In this document: positions 24,000 to 36,200 of the stretch, in pieces
How positions within the stretch are numbered: position 1 is the first letter of the stretch
Layout: every line of letters begins with the position of its first letter
DNA from: Pararge aegeria
Taxonomy: Eukaryota; Arthropoda; Insecta; Lepidoptera; Nymphalidae
Direction of reading: 5' to 3'
DNA: 64,000 bases
NCBI RefSeq assembly: GCF_905163445.1
Contig: NC_053190.1
Span: forward strand, 5,210,501 to 5,274,500
Made by a program: the position numbers and the translations under genes
Notes under the pieces: model-generated
Databases searched by the model: none
What the model saw: the letters and a program-made list of their open reading frames with translations, nothing else
What the model was told of the DNA's origin: nothing

Positions 24000-24150
24000 T
24001 TTTATGGGCTCTTGTTACATCAGGGCGATTTTGGAACCCTTGTGGCTTTAGTTATAAGTTAAACAATCTGGTTATCACAGCCACCTTACATGTAAACTTT
24101 TATGTATGAAAGCTTCATAAGTGCCTGGGTGCATGAAGACTTTTAGAATT
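24000..24150 (-). mobile_element. Repeat E fragment
   Basis: Minus-strand piece with 'ttggaacccttgtggcttta' and 'tggttatcacagccacctta'. Confidence 0.5.
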
Positions 24151-25430
24151 TTTTATTCATCCTAATTCGAAGCAGTTATACACTGCGTCGAATGAGGATT
24201 CTATCGCGATGAAAATTTAATTAGCTATATATATAATATTTGTCAAGCCAATTATTATCTATGTTCTATAATATGACAATGCTAGATATTTCGATGACAT
24301 GTTTGGTATGTACCTACTGCTTCAACTTGTACCTGCTATTATTATCTAAGACTTGCAATTGCAACCTATAACTTAGTGTTAACTTAAATACCAATTATCT
24401 TGAAAAAACAGCGGTAAATAACAATTTTCATCCTCTATTTAACCCCACTTAGGAATTGAATTTTAAAAAAAAATATGTATCATATAATAGCCTCCGCAAG
24501 AATTTTAGATAAAAAATGATAAAAGATGTTTTAAAGACCAAAGATAGTTTCACAGATAAACGCGCTCAGACAAACGAACAAATAAACAAAGACAAGTATC
24601 ATGCTCGTATCGTTTTACTATTAGTATCATAGTTATAAGTAACTACTACCTATATACCAAGTTAATTGGAATAATATGGTAGCCCAGATCTGATGCTAAT
24701 AACCAGGATTCTGGACAGTCATCGGATTACCTATATCTTACATATTATAATGAAGCTTTTTAGCAGTGTTGCCTATATGTAGATATAGGCCACCAGAGGG
24801 CGCCGAAAAATCAGTTTCCCAAAAAAAAATTATTATGTCGGAAAAAATTCGTATAATTTATCAATGAGCTTATATACAATATTATAACGATATAATTTTA
24901 TTAAATCCGCAGAAACTGAAAGAGCGTTGTAAATAACTATATTAAGTATGATAACTTTAAGGAAGTTACCTACTAATGCTTTAGTATAAACTAAGTTTCG
25001 ACTCAAACTAAAACATAACTTCATTAGTATGTGCCTCCTTTTCAATTAATGTTGGACCTATAGAAAGTGTATAATATATTTCCTATGCATTAAGGTAAGT
25101 AGTTATTATTGTACCTGCCCCAAAATAAACAATAAATAATGTAATTATAATAATAAACAACAATAACTGCTGTAAGGTAAGTAATACCTACTTCGTAGAG
25201 GCTTATCTTTACAAGAAAAGGCATTCCAACAGGCAAACACACAACACAAACTATTAAAGCATCATAAAACAACACCACACCAACTTAAGAACACGCAAAA
25301 CAATATTACTGCGTAACGTGTAAGTAAAAAAGTTTGAGCGGGCCATAAAATAAAGAGCTGAAGTGAGAATTATTACGATATCACCATTTAGTGGAGTAAC
25401 AATAACGACCTGTTGAAAACGGGGGTGTTG
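24151..25430. other. No gene seen
   Basis: AT-rich. Minus-strand frames at 24833-25045 and 25090-25278 are hydrophobic and AT-driven with no domain. Confidence 0.45.
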
Positions 25431-25495
25431 TCCTTCTCTAGCGTTATCGGTCACGTATATGTGTCTCGTTTTGGCTTTACGGGGTGAGTGCGACA

Positions 25496-25551
25496 CGTCC
25501 GCACGACTCGGCACTTGGAAGCTCACTGATCGCGCGCCCCGCGATCTATAA
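25496..25551 (-). promoter_or_regulatory. Possible minus-strand Inr+DPE core promoter
   Basis: On the minus strand TCAGTG (A+1 at 25527) fits the arthropod initiator, and GGACG lies exactly at +28 to +32 (25500-25496), a perfect DPE. A TTATAG motif starts at -24 (25551), a little close for a TATA box. It sits in a GC-rich island (about 25430-25570) inside AT-rich DNA. The downstream open frame (25526 to 25254) has no ATG at its start and is probably 5' UTR. The transcribed unit is unknown; it could be a retroelement. Confidence 0.4.
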
Positions 25552-25570
25552 GGAAGCGCTCCGCCCGCCC

Positions 25571-26084
25571 ATGGAACGAGCCCTGAATAAAAAGAAGGAT
25601 ATATTGATGGTCACCTGATACAACCTGAACAATAATATTCCATACACTAATCTGTTACGCGGATTAATGTATACAATGTAGAGCTTTAGATTGTATCGTT
25701 GGATTCGTTGGGCGCTCGTATAAGTTATCTCTGATAACTTTATTAGCTAGTTTGCTTAGCATAATGACGCTTGCACATTACATTTTATTATGATATGCAC
25801 CCTAGCACATCAGTGTGCAATATGATAGTACTATTAGAAGTAAGTTTACATTTTACGGGAACGTTACATTTCTAGGAATAAAATGCAACCTATAACACTA
25901 ATAAAGGTAATTCAGGTTATATTTAACATACCTGGGACACACGGTCTAGCGATATACCTTCCAGAAACCCACAGCCATTTTGTCCAAAATTCTTCAGTGA
26001 CTACAGACCAATGTCTCAAGTCAAGACTTATGGTCGAAACATAATCACTAAACATTGGCCTCGTTAGAAGGCTCAGAGACACTC
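25571..26084. other. Sequence upstream of the possible 25.5-kb promoter
   Basis: No repeat or open frame. If the promoter is real, this is its upstream control region. Confidence 0.3.
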
Positions 26085-26270
26085 AGAACTTTCAGAAGGC
26101 TTCTGAGACCAGAGCGCGTTTGGAACCCTCGTAGCTTTAGATTTAAGTTACGAACGAAGTTATCACCATCCCCTTAACATTATGTAAACATAATATATGC
26201 ATGAACGCTTCATAAGTGATAGGCCTACATGAATAAAGAAATTTTGAATTTGAATTTATTTAAGCCGAAT
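26085..26270 (-). mobile_element. Repeat E
   Basis: Minus-strand copy with 'tttggaaccctcgtagcttt', 'gttatcaccatccccttaac' and end 'ttgaatttgaatttattt'. Confidence 0.55.
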
Positions 26271-26297
26271 ATTCTATATTTTTTTTTTTTTTTTTTT

Positions 26298-26552
26298 AAT
26301 AAGTAAATATACTACGATAATACACACATCGTCATATAGCCCCAAAGTAAGCGTAGCTTGTGTTATGGGCACTAAGATGACTGATAAATAATTTTAAGAA
26401 TAACATACATAAATACTTATAAAATACAGATACACATCCAGACACTGAAAAACATTATGTTCATCACAGAAACATTTTCCAGTTGTGGGAATCGAACCCA
26501 CGGCCTTGGACTCAGAAAGCCGGGTCACTGGCCACTGCGCCAATCGGCCGTC
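26298..26552 (-). mobile_element. SINE-A, tRNA-derived
   Basis: Full-length copy on the minus strand with the tRNA-like head at 26480-26552 and tail at 26298-26320, next to a poly-T run (26279-26297). Same layout as the plus-strand copy at 54055. Confidence 0.85.
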
Positions 26553-26598
26553 GTATTCTTCATTTATCATAAAAAAAAAGTTAGAAAAACTATTTCTT

Positions 26599-26638
26599 CA
26601 AACGGTCACGATTACAATTTTGTAATCGTGACCGTTTG
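26599..26638. repeat. Perfect hairpin, 18-bp arms, 4-nt loop
   Basis: CAAACGGTCACGATTACA (26599-26616) and its exact reverse complement (26621-26638), loop ATTT. The flanks are unrelated AT-rich sequence. Confidence 0.85.
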
Positions 26639-27000
26639 CAATGCAAAAAGTTGACGAACCAACAAAAAAAATAAAAGTAATTATATATTTCCTATTATAA
26701 TACCTACAGAACCATCAGTGCTCGAGTCGTACTCACACTTGGCAAGCTTATTTTTATTTGACCTAATTAGGTACCTACTTACCTATAATTACTTTCATTC
26801 TAAATATATTTTTTCATTTGTCTACTCATACTAAATAATAACGTATTAATTAACAATGGCGGGAGTCATCGCGCTGTAGGCGTAAGTGTCCTTAATCGGA
26901 GCTTTCAATTTGCCATTCACTAAATTGGCACCACGCTGCTGGAATCACGGTCAAATTAAATTACCTCCGTCATAAAAGGTTTTTTTTTCTACAGTTATTT

Positions 27001-27145
27001 TATTATTAAATTCTTTATTGCACACTCAAAAACAAAAGAGAAACACATTTACAAATAAAATATAATAAAAAAATAGTTGGTGTGCAAAGGCGGTCTTATT
27101 GCTAAAGCGATCTCTCCCAGACAACCTTTGGCGAAGTTTAGTTTT
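27001..27145 (-). mobile_element. LINE 3' tail
   Basis: On the minus strand this reads from 'gttgtctgggagagatcgct' through 'aagaccgcc' into an A/T-rich tail. It is the same 3' end as the copies at 27990-28159 and 57520-58110, the last of which carries reverse-transcriptase sequence. Confidence 0.6.
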
Positions 27146-27551
27146 TATAAGGAACGGGTTAGTGCGGCAATAAAAATTTCTACCTACATAAAATATTGCA
27201 AACTAAACTACATGGTATAAATTCTAATACTACACATATAATTATTATATATGTATAATATATATTGTTCGTACATATAATTATAATAAACTACATACTA
27301 TAACGTATACTACTTATATATATTAATTTTATTTTACTTTTTGTTTTTATTATTCTTAGTTTTATTATTTACATTTAATTTTGATTTCATTTCATTAAAT
27401 TTTTCATTATATTAATTTTTGACATATATACTCGTATCTTTCTAGATTTATTTATTTATTTTAATTTTATTTTATTTAGTTTGTAAATTGTTTATTTGAT
27501 ATACAATGTTTAATGTTTATGGGTAAAATAAATAATAATTATTATTATTAA

Positions 27552-27835
27552 TGACGGACCAAACATGTGGCCCACTTGATGCTAAGTGGAAAACCATCGC
27601 CTATAAACAGAGCAACACGCAGGGCATGCACAGTAACACATCCTGCAAAATGCCGCCGTGTCGATCAACACGAGGCGTTCTTGCCTGCCAGCCTTATGTA
27701 CCTGTAATTACAGCAGACCGGATAAAAGCATTGTAACAATGCTGATTAGTTAGCGGAAATAAGCATGGTGGAAGTTCTTTCCCGGACGGACTCTGAGCTC
27801 TTTCTCAAAAAGTTATACTACTACTAAAGTTGATC
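27552..27835 (+). mobile_element. Repeat F, long copy
   Basis: 'atgctaagtggaaaaccatc', 'acagagcaacacgcagggca', 'taattacagcagaccgga' and 'cccggacggactctgagctc'. The 61-codon open frame inside it is not supported as a gene. Confidence 0.6.
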
Positions 27836-27989
27836 GAAAACAGCTGCAAGATACTGCACGTCACTTGTTTCAACTTTGAAGAAAAACATCGCAAGGAAAC
27901 CGGGATAACTGAGAATTCTCCATAAATATGTTTGAGCATGTAGTTATTCGCATGTGTGTATTTTAATATTTGTACCACCAGCAGTCTAT

Positions 27990-28159
27990 TCTCCTCTTCT
28001 TTTTTTTTCTAGTTCTAAGGTTGCCTGGCAGAGATCGCTATAAAGCGATAAGGCCGCCTTTTGTTTTACTACTTCTTTCGATATGTTTCTGTTTTTGTTA
28101 TATTTTAAATATGTTAATGTTGTGGTATACAAATAAAGAGTTTAATAATAATAATAATA
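27990..28159 (+). mobile_element. LINE 3' tail
   Basis: Contains 'ggttgcctggcagagatcgc' and 'gcgataaggccgcctttt', shared with the copies at 27001-27145 and 57520-58110, and ends in an AAT microsatellite at 28143-28161. SINE-B sequence begins right after it, so one element probably inserted into or beside the tail of the other. Confidence 0.6.
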
Positions 28160-28298
28160 ATGTTCTCAAAGGTGTGTGAATCCACCATCCACCAATCCGC
28201 ACTGAGCCAGCGTAGTTAACAACGCTCTTTGCCCCTTCTCATTGTGAGACGAGACTCGTGTTCTTTAGTGGGTCAGTAATGCGTTAATATGATGATTA
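28160..28298 (+). mobile_element. SINE-B 3' half
   Basis: Matches 'tgttctcaaaggtgtgtg', 'ccaatccgcactgagccagc' and 'cccttctcattgtgag', ending in 'atatgatgatta'. No head; starts at the end of a LINE tail. Confidence 0.7.
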
Positions 28299-28830
28299 TA
28301 AATTCTCATCTAAACGTTAATGATCACATCCGTCGGACGTTTGTGAACCTCAATTTTTTTTTAATATTATATATTTAACGAAGTGCGAGAGAGCAAGCGC
28401 GTCACCTTATACTATATTATAAATGCAGCACCGAAAAGCAACAATAAATACCTATGTTAAAATTATACAATTATGTTACAAAGGAATTTGGCTTCTTAGT
28501 TAGTATTATCTTCCTTTATTAATTGAGTATCAGAGCTAGTCAAAGAATTGTACTAGGACACCGAGTAAGACACAGCTAGCTAGCTTAAGAACAGAACCTA
28601 TCCATATCCATATTATTCGTCACTCCAAGTGAGACGATAATAAGACGATCAAAAGTATAAGAAAAAGTACCTAAGTTCTTGTTTTTAAAAAGAAACTCTT
28701 CGAATACCATCTTAAATTTAATATTTGTTTTACGAGTAATTTATTGTAAGTAAGCCGAACCGGAATGTATTTTTACATTTTAAATTATAAGTTGGTTCAG
28801 AAACAAACGGAAATAATTACGAAATTGCAT
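28299..28830. other. No feature seen
   Basis: AT-rich, no shared repeat words. Confidence 0.5.
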
Positions 28831-28886
28831 CGATGGAAATAGCGACGTTGCAATTTGCCAAAATTGCAACGTCGCTATTTCCATCG
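28831..28886. repeat. Perfect hairpin, 26-bp arms, 4-nt loop
   Basis: The left arm 28831-28856 starts CGATGGAAATAGCGACG; the right arm 28861-28886 is its exact reverse complement; loop GCCA. Such perfection without a wider repeat suggests a recent event. Confidence 0.88.
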
Positions 28887-29116
28887 GACTCATAAATTCT
28901 GGTCACCTTCAACAAGCTTACTTATTTTAGGCAGCTATTTTAGAAAATTGATCAAATATGTATTCGTCTATGCCATACCGACAAAGAAGTTTTTTACATT
29001 TTCGTGCAAAAAGTGCAATACCTACATAATATTATGACTTTCCCATGACTTTCACAATGACAAATTTTGTGGTTTGAATTTTGCTCACAGAATTTTTAAG
29101 TTAGTTAGGTAAGGGA

Positions 29117-29432
29117 CACAGAATTAAGAACATACAGAAGCCGTGAATTCGGATAATATAGAAGCATCACAACCACTCCACTTTAAAATTGTTTCTTGAA
29201 CAAACGGTTAATCACTTCATACCTATACATTTAGCAGATGACGGTAATTATTTTACCTCTAATGTTCTAAGCGTTCCCCATAAAATGTGAAAATGGAAAA
29301 AAGTTTGTTAGCTAGCAGCATTCCGCGGGTGTTAAGTGAGACGTGCGCGGGGCGTTTTCACTATTTTTGGTCAAAATACACTGCATACAATATTATAGCT
29401 GAATGAGGATACCGTATGTTCTTAATTCAATG
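29117..29432. mobile_element. MITE (family H), 8-bp TSD with one mismatch
   Basis: 316 bp, starting CACAGAATTAAGAACATACA and ending with the inverted form 'gtatgttcttaattcaatg'. Flanks GTAAGGGA (29109-29116) and GTAAAGGA (29433-29440). It lies about 0.7 kb upstream of the zinc-finger gene start codon. Confidence 0.82.
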
Positions 29433-29440
29433 GTAAAGGA

Positions 29441-30105
29441 TATTGATCTACTAATATTATAAATGCGAAAGTGTGGTTGCATGTTTGTGCTTACTTCTCG
29501 TCTGCTAAGCCAACAATCAATTTTTTATTTGCCAAAGAGTAAGTTGAAAGGACAGAAAGCAACATAGGCTTTTTATCCCAGGAACACAAATGGTTTGTAA
29601 AAAATTTATAACAAAAAATAATAATTTAAGAAGGATAATTTAAAATCAGTAACGGAGAAAATAGGTGCAGGTTAATAAAATAATACCTAAATACCTACAT
29701 AATAAAATATTGAGCAGAGATTAAGTTTGGCATTTTTATTGAATCAGAAAGTCTACGAAGTCGAAAAGCGCGTAGGATATAAAATTCTGGCAAATAATAA
29801 ATCAAATAATATTCAAACATTGTAGTGTTGTTGAAATAGACGTGAAAACGTAGTTTATTTTTAGGCGTTACAGAAAGAGGATACAATCATTTGGCGACAA
29901 CTGAGACAACTGGATTTTTTCCCTTTGACATAATATTGTCCAGTCCACTGACAATGGATGACATTGACATATTTTGATAAAACAAGTTGCTTGTCTTTTG
30001 CATTTAAGTTTGCCTTTTCTGTTTGGTGTTCGAAAGATTTTCTACAAAACTTTTAATTAGAAAAACAGTGGCGATAGGGATTTAATACTTTAGGAATCCT
30101 TGGTC
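29441..30105 (+). promoter_or_regulatory. Upstream region of the zinc-finger gene
   Basis: The 660 bases before the start codon are AT-rich. The first part (29453-29610) is a repeat fragment starting with the 'ataaatgcgaaagt' motif. From about 29890 the sequence is non-repetitive and should hold the promoter and 5' UTR; I see no convincing TATA box. Confidence 0.3.
29453..29610 (+). repeat. Repeat M 5' part ('ataaatgcgaaagt')
   Basis: 'tactaatattataaatgcga' then 'ctgctaagccaacaatca' and 'cataggctttttatccca', as in the copy at 41867. Confidence 0.5.
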
Positions 30106-30258
30106 ATGGCTTCCGTCAATACAAAAAAATGTGTTGTTAATATTGATCCAAAACTTTATTGTTGTCGTATTTGTTTAGACACAAAATACACCAAAGGAAT
30201 AAATCTCGTTAAAAGTTCGCATATTCTAGAGTTGTTAGAATACTGTGTTGGGTTTACA
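30106..30258 (+). CDS. Exon 1: start and first half of ZAD
   Basis: 51 codons from ATG to ACA, followed by a gtaagt donor. It holds the first zinc-ligand pair of the ZAD (Cys20-Arg-Ile-Cys23-Leu, the usual CRxCL motif) and the helix SSHILELLEYCVGF. Phase 0 at its end. Confidence 0.92.
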
Positions 30259-33200
30259 GTAAGTAAATAGTTCTCTAATACTTTGCTTTGAATAAATGTA
30301 ATCCTTCTGTTAAGCAGCACTTCATACTTTGTTTCTGGTGAAAGCATTTAGAGATTATATCAACTACGCTGCTCAAATATGAGCTGTTGGTCTGGGGCAA
30401 TAATAAGATAACTTTTAAAATAGAGATTCAGAGTATTACCAGTAAACATTGTGGCCTGTTTGGCCCTTGGAAACAATAATAAGGCTCCATAAGTCTTAAA
30501 GTATTGTCATCAAAGCTTACCAAGCAGAGTTAAAAAGGAGTTCCCTATAATAACCCTTGCTTTGAGAGAACAGGCTTATTCCCAGTTGTGTGACATGAGC
30601 GAGACATGATGATATTAAATAAATAAATTATGGTGCCAATTCAGTTGTTCACAAATCCTTAAAATAAATTAGCAGGTCTAACAGTAGTGCTATCCTTGTC
30701 CACTGGAAACATTGTGACAAGAAAGGCACAGATTTTACACCTATTAAAAAAATGGCACTATTATTCTATACACTAGTATAAGGTTTATTTCAGGTTGACA
30801 TTCAGCGTACATCACATGTGCTATGTGTGAAATGTAAAAACAAGATTCAGGAGTTTGAAGAGTTTAAAAAAAAATGTGTTAAATCTGAAAATCTTTGGAA
30901 AAAGTTCCCAATTCTGAATTACCCAGTAAGTAGCTAAATATTAGTATGTTCTTTACAAGTCCTGAAGTCCACATTTGCCCGTAAAAGTCCAGAAAGAATA
31001 GAATGTGGTAAATATGCCCTACATTTACCACATTCTTGCTTGCGAATGCATATCTATGAGCCAAGATGACATACCTGACAACACCAGATGATGAGTTGAA
31101 CCTGCATGGTGTGTTCAGTTAGTAAATCCCTCAAAAAGGTATTAGTACCTTTGTGCCATAAAAACAAAGTCAAAGTCAAATACATCTTTATTCTAGTAGG
31201 TTCATAGATGGCACTTTTGATGCATTACATGGAACAAAAAGCTGAAAAAAAGGCAAAGTATGCAACTTAGAGCATTATTACTGAAAACTTAAGCATTGTT
31301 GCTTATTAATTATTATAATTTCTTAAAGTTGCTTTAATAAACCCATTATAATTTTTTTGAATACCTACTGCTTTGGGTATAACATATTACAGTAAGTTAC
31401 ATAGTATAAGTGAAAGTTAACCAAGGTTCAATAAAAATGTAACCTTATTCCATTCACTGTGAACCTTAAAAATTAAACATGCTGCATAATTCTATTCTTT
31501 TAAACTAAAGGTTGTTGTAAGTTTAATAACAGTATGTGGCATCATAGCTTCCAAATAAAATTACCAATTTTGTCTAATATTCTTGTAGAAAAGTTATGAG
31601 CTAGAACATAATGATGATTTAACAAAATTAATAAAAGAAGAGCAAGTAGATGCAGAGGATCAGGAGTGTGAAGATTTAAACACAGAAGAATTGTGTACAG
31701 ATGAAAATATTGAAAACCATCATGAAAAAGACTCAGAGGAAATAAATAATACCAAACAGTCTCTAGTAATTAATAATGAACCAAAATCTTTACCAAAGAT
31801 TAAAACAGAAGACAACAATTGTAATGTTAAATGTGAAGTTGAAACAAAAACAAATGAATGTCCGAAGTGTAAGAAAATATACAGTGAGTAATGAATTATA
31901 TTTAGTATGCAAAATTTTGATACAGCTAACATGCAATATTTTTGTACTGAACAGTATGAATCGCTAAATGCTACAAAAATGCATGAGTGTTCTTGTTCTG
32001 AGTTCTAATAGTTTGTACAACTGCCCTCAAAACTTTAGATACCTACATAGACTGAGCATTGATGGAGTGAGTGGAAGTCAGGGCATGCTTATCGAACATG
32101 GTTGATGTAGATGCAGTATATACACGTAAATGAGCATATTTTATAAATTCTATGCAACAAAAAATTCCTCCCCCTTTAATGAAACCCAAACATTGACATT
32201 TCTAGATATTCTTAGAAGAAAGTCACTTCTAAATTTAATCTGCAGTTTGAATATTTTTGAATGCATCCTGCCTTTCATTTTGTAAACCTGCTAGCTAGCT
32301 AGCTTTTAAACAAATGGGCCAATTTCAATGTGGTTCTATGCTCTGAAAAGCTAGTGTAGGTATCTAATTAAAATTTTTCATTTGATGCAAATTTGTTTAG
32401 ACAACAAAAAATGGCTGTGGAAGCATATGAAAAGTTGCAATGATTATTTAAAAAAAAAACGAATAAGAAAAATTGTAGTAAAAACTGAAAATGGAAATGC
32501 TACGTTGTCTAGCAATGAATGTGGTAAGTAAAGTTTTTCAGTAATTTGTAAAGAATATTGGCAAATTCACTTTTAATTATACATTTTACTTAATATGAAC
32601 ACTAAGTTGACCTCTGCCGGAAATTATGACTAGAGAGTGTATTATATATTTCTGTGTGGTCTTGCATGAAAAAGAGTAAAGAAATTAAACCTTACTCATT
32701 TTTGTGGTTGTCATGGACTTTAATGAGCCAAGGATTCATTGTCTTTTTATTATTATTTTGTGTGTGTTTGCTCATAGGCCCAGCAGACATTGCCTTGTTG
32801 TTGTGAATAAAAAGAAGTGCCTATTAAAATACAAAGTATATTTAATCAAAATCGGTCTTGCCGTTTTCCATATTTTTGCTATAGGTGATTTTTAGGCTAG
32901 TTTAAAAGGGGGTACTAGGTCGATAGGGTATAACAGTAATGGAAAACTTTCACAACTATTTCCTGAGATTTATACTTTTAGACAAATAACCGTGAGCAGT
33001 TGTCATAAAAGTACGCAGTGACAACCATAACATCAGCTGTGCTACAATTCAAGGTCGAATGGGGTCATAAAAATACGCAGTGACAACTATATCACTAGCT
33101 GTGTTAACATTTAAGGTCGAAAAAAAATGTTATGAACGCCTGATATTAAAATAATAATTCACACAATGTTTCTAAACTCACATACACATAAGTACAACAA

Positions 33201-36200
33201 TTATTTACTACCCTTACAAACTACTCGCTACTGGCTACTACTCCTAGTAGCCGTACCCCTAAAAACTACTAACTACCCCCTAGTTACCTCCTTTCCAACT
33301 AGCGTTGTAAATTGATTTTTGTTTTAGGTTTATGTAATAGAGTATTTAGTTGTAATATCAAGCAACATATGAAACAGCATTGGCTTAATAACCATTTGCA
33401 ATGTGAATTATGTAACTATATCGGCAAAGATTTTGCTCACATGTTAACCCACAGGTATACCTTTGACTTTGTTGTTTGATTTTGTGCTATTTAACTATTA
33501 TTAAATTATATGATGTTCAAGCTTTCGTCCGCTTTCTTTTCGGTTTCTTAGCATCTCCAAGATGAAAGTTATCTCTTTGCAAAATTTTGGCAAGATTGGT
33601 TTAGCTCTGAAGCCATGCATCGGAAAAAATACTTTTTTTAAATGCCCCAAAATGTTTTGCATGATTTTCGGCATAGAAAGTACCTCCTTATCCTTTGTTT
33701 AGTTGCGGCATTCAAGCTTTATACTTAGGAGCTAAACTTCATCAAGATCGGTTTAGTGGTTGGCGCTAACTAAGAGACATCTTTCGCCTTCATAATATTA
33801 GTAACCACTACTAGTTAGTATGTTGTAAGGTTTAGATTAAAACGGTGATAGCCCAGTGGGTAGGACTTCTACTTCACTATCGGGGGGGCGAGTTCGAATC
33901 ACAGCCCTCACCTGTACATTTTCCAAGTTATGTGCGTTTCAAGCTATTAAAATATCACTGGCTTCAACGGTGAAGGGAAACATCGTGAGGTAACTTGCAT
34001 GCCTGGTGCTCAAAAGGTGTGTGGAGTCTACCAAAACGCACTGGGTCAGCGTCATAGACTACGGCTTTGTCCCCTTCTCATTGTGTAACTAGACCCGTGC
34101 CCTGTAGTGGGCCAGTAATGGGCTGAAACGATGATGATGATAAGAATTTTCCCAACGATTTTCGGGATGGGCAAAAATTATTTCTGTAAAGAAATTCTTA
34201 GTGCCGTTTGGAGTTAGGAATTAAGCGTTTACCAACCATGTGCCTCAGAGGGCATGCGAAAACCCGCACTCAGGGCGTGACAAGCTCTGAATCCCTTTCA
34301 ATGACAAAGACTAGAATGTTTACAATACAGATCAGTAAACGAAATGAAATTATTTGAAAGCAGTTAGCTGCGCTCCCATGACAGAAAGAAAAATGATTAA
34401 GGTTGATGTTGGAACCTGGAAAAGAGCAACTACTGAGTTTATTGTCAGATTCTTCTCGATAGAATTTTCCTTCCAAAACAATGGTGTCACACACAAATAG
34501 TCAGATTTCACCTTTTTGCGCACTGATAAGTACTTATAAAAAGGTTAAAAAGAAGTTTAGTAAAAACGAAGTAAACGATACGCAAACAACAATTCATGAT
34601 ATTTTAACGTCACCCGAACATCATACGCGCTAGTAGACGGGCTAGCACAGAATAAGAATGTGCAAGTACGATGACATGTTTTAGGGTGAGATCTATCATT
34701 AGCTTACTTACTTTGACTTTCCATTTTAGTGTCAAAACAAGACAGATTATGCCTAGAACAAAGCTTAGTCTAGTTTTAACTGTTTCTTAAGTTTGTGGTA
34801 AGGCTAAGCACGTGATAACTCAGCCTTATTGTCGCCGTAAGAGACGTGTATTAAGATAGCTTCAAAGGTAGCAATGCAGCGTAACTATACGCGAAACTAC
34901 ATCTCATGTTTGCTAATTAGCGAAGTTTTAGTGCAACTTTTAGAGCGCATACAAACTCGACTACCTGTTGTTGACGCCATCTCACGTAGCAGGAGTAACT
35001 CAAATGTTATTTCAACATTATTACGACTTTTAAATGATATAAAATTTAAATTATCTCCATTATAAGATCATCATCATACTAGGCTATCAGCGTTCCTTAG
35101 AGGTACATGCCAGAGATCGTGGGCATAAACATTTTATCCGACCCGGAAATCAACTACTTGATTTTTAGATTTTCGAAAATTCTAATCACTGGCAGTTTCT
35201 GTATAACTTAAAAACTAAATTGGCTGTCAAAGAATCTTTTTTATAAACGAAATAAGCTCGTTTATGACGAAGATCATGCCTGATTATAAAGTGTTTATTG
35301 GTGGACGTTGCTTAGAAAATGTTTAGAAGTTGGTTTCGTTGCAATGACTGCGCTTATCTTACCTATTCTTTTCAGATATAGCCATTATCCGAATATGAAA
35401 CTACGCTGTATAGCGTGTGATAAAAAAGGCGTGTCCATGTTATCTCTGCAGTTTCACTTTAGGGCGGTGCACTTGCAGAAACCGGGTGGCTACTGCACAT
35501 TTTGCGATAAAACTTTTAATAAATTCAAGACATGGAAACGGCACCACCGGATGCATACGGAGAGTAATCACTTGTACGTTTGCGATCACTGCGGTAAAAA
35601 GTAAGTATATGCTTAAGGTAGTTCAAGCGTTTTTTTAGCGCAAACGCTTCCATTTCGTCATTTGTCGCGCAACGGTTTTTCGAGTTTTAAGGTACAATCG
35701 CATAGTATCGATTCAGCGTCGATGCAAACATGCGACTGTGTTTATTTTAGCGTCACTACTATCGCACGTCGGTGTCGAGCGACAGGTGTGAAAAAAACCG
35801 GCCAAGTAGGGGGACCGTATTATATACAAAAACGGCCAAAAAATTATATCTGTTGTTTTATTTTAATTTTATTATTTATTTTAAAAGTTACTATTCTATT
35901 ACGAAATACTCTGTGGGTATTTCAAGCGCATACCTGTTGCCGTTATCAATATCGAGCAAACACGTTTGTTGTATGCCCCCTTTTTAGGTTTTTTACTTTG
36001 TTATGTTTTTTTATTATATGTTGTTATAGCAGCAACAAAAATACGTTATCTGCGAAAATTGTACGATTAATGTGATACAGCGTGGTTAAAGACGGACAGG
36101 CGGTCGGACCGCGAAGTCTTACTCTCTCAACCTTTTAACCTTTGGGTATGGCAACCTAAAAAAACGGTCGTTATCAACTAATGTGTTCTAATATAGGCGA

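Noticed and set aside
35308..35375. Upstream extension of exon 6 with a hydrophobic N-terminus
   Set aside because: It is intron 5 sequence before a good acceptor; the phase and the finger C260-H280 require joining at 35376.
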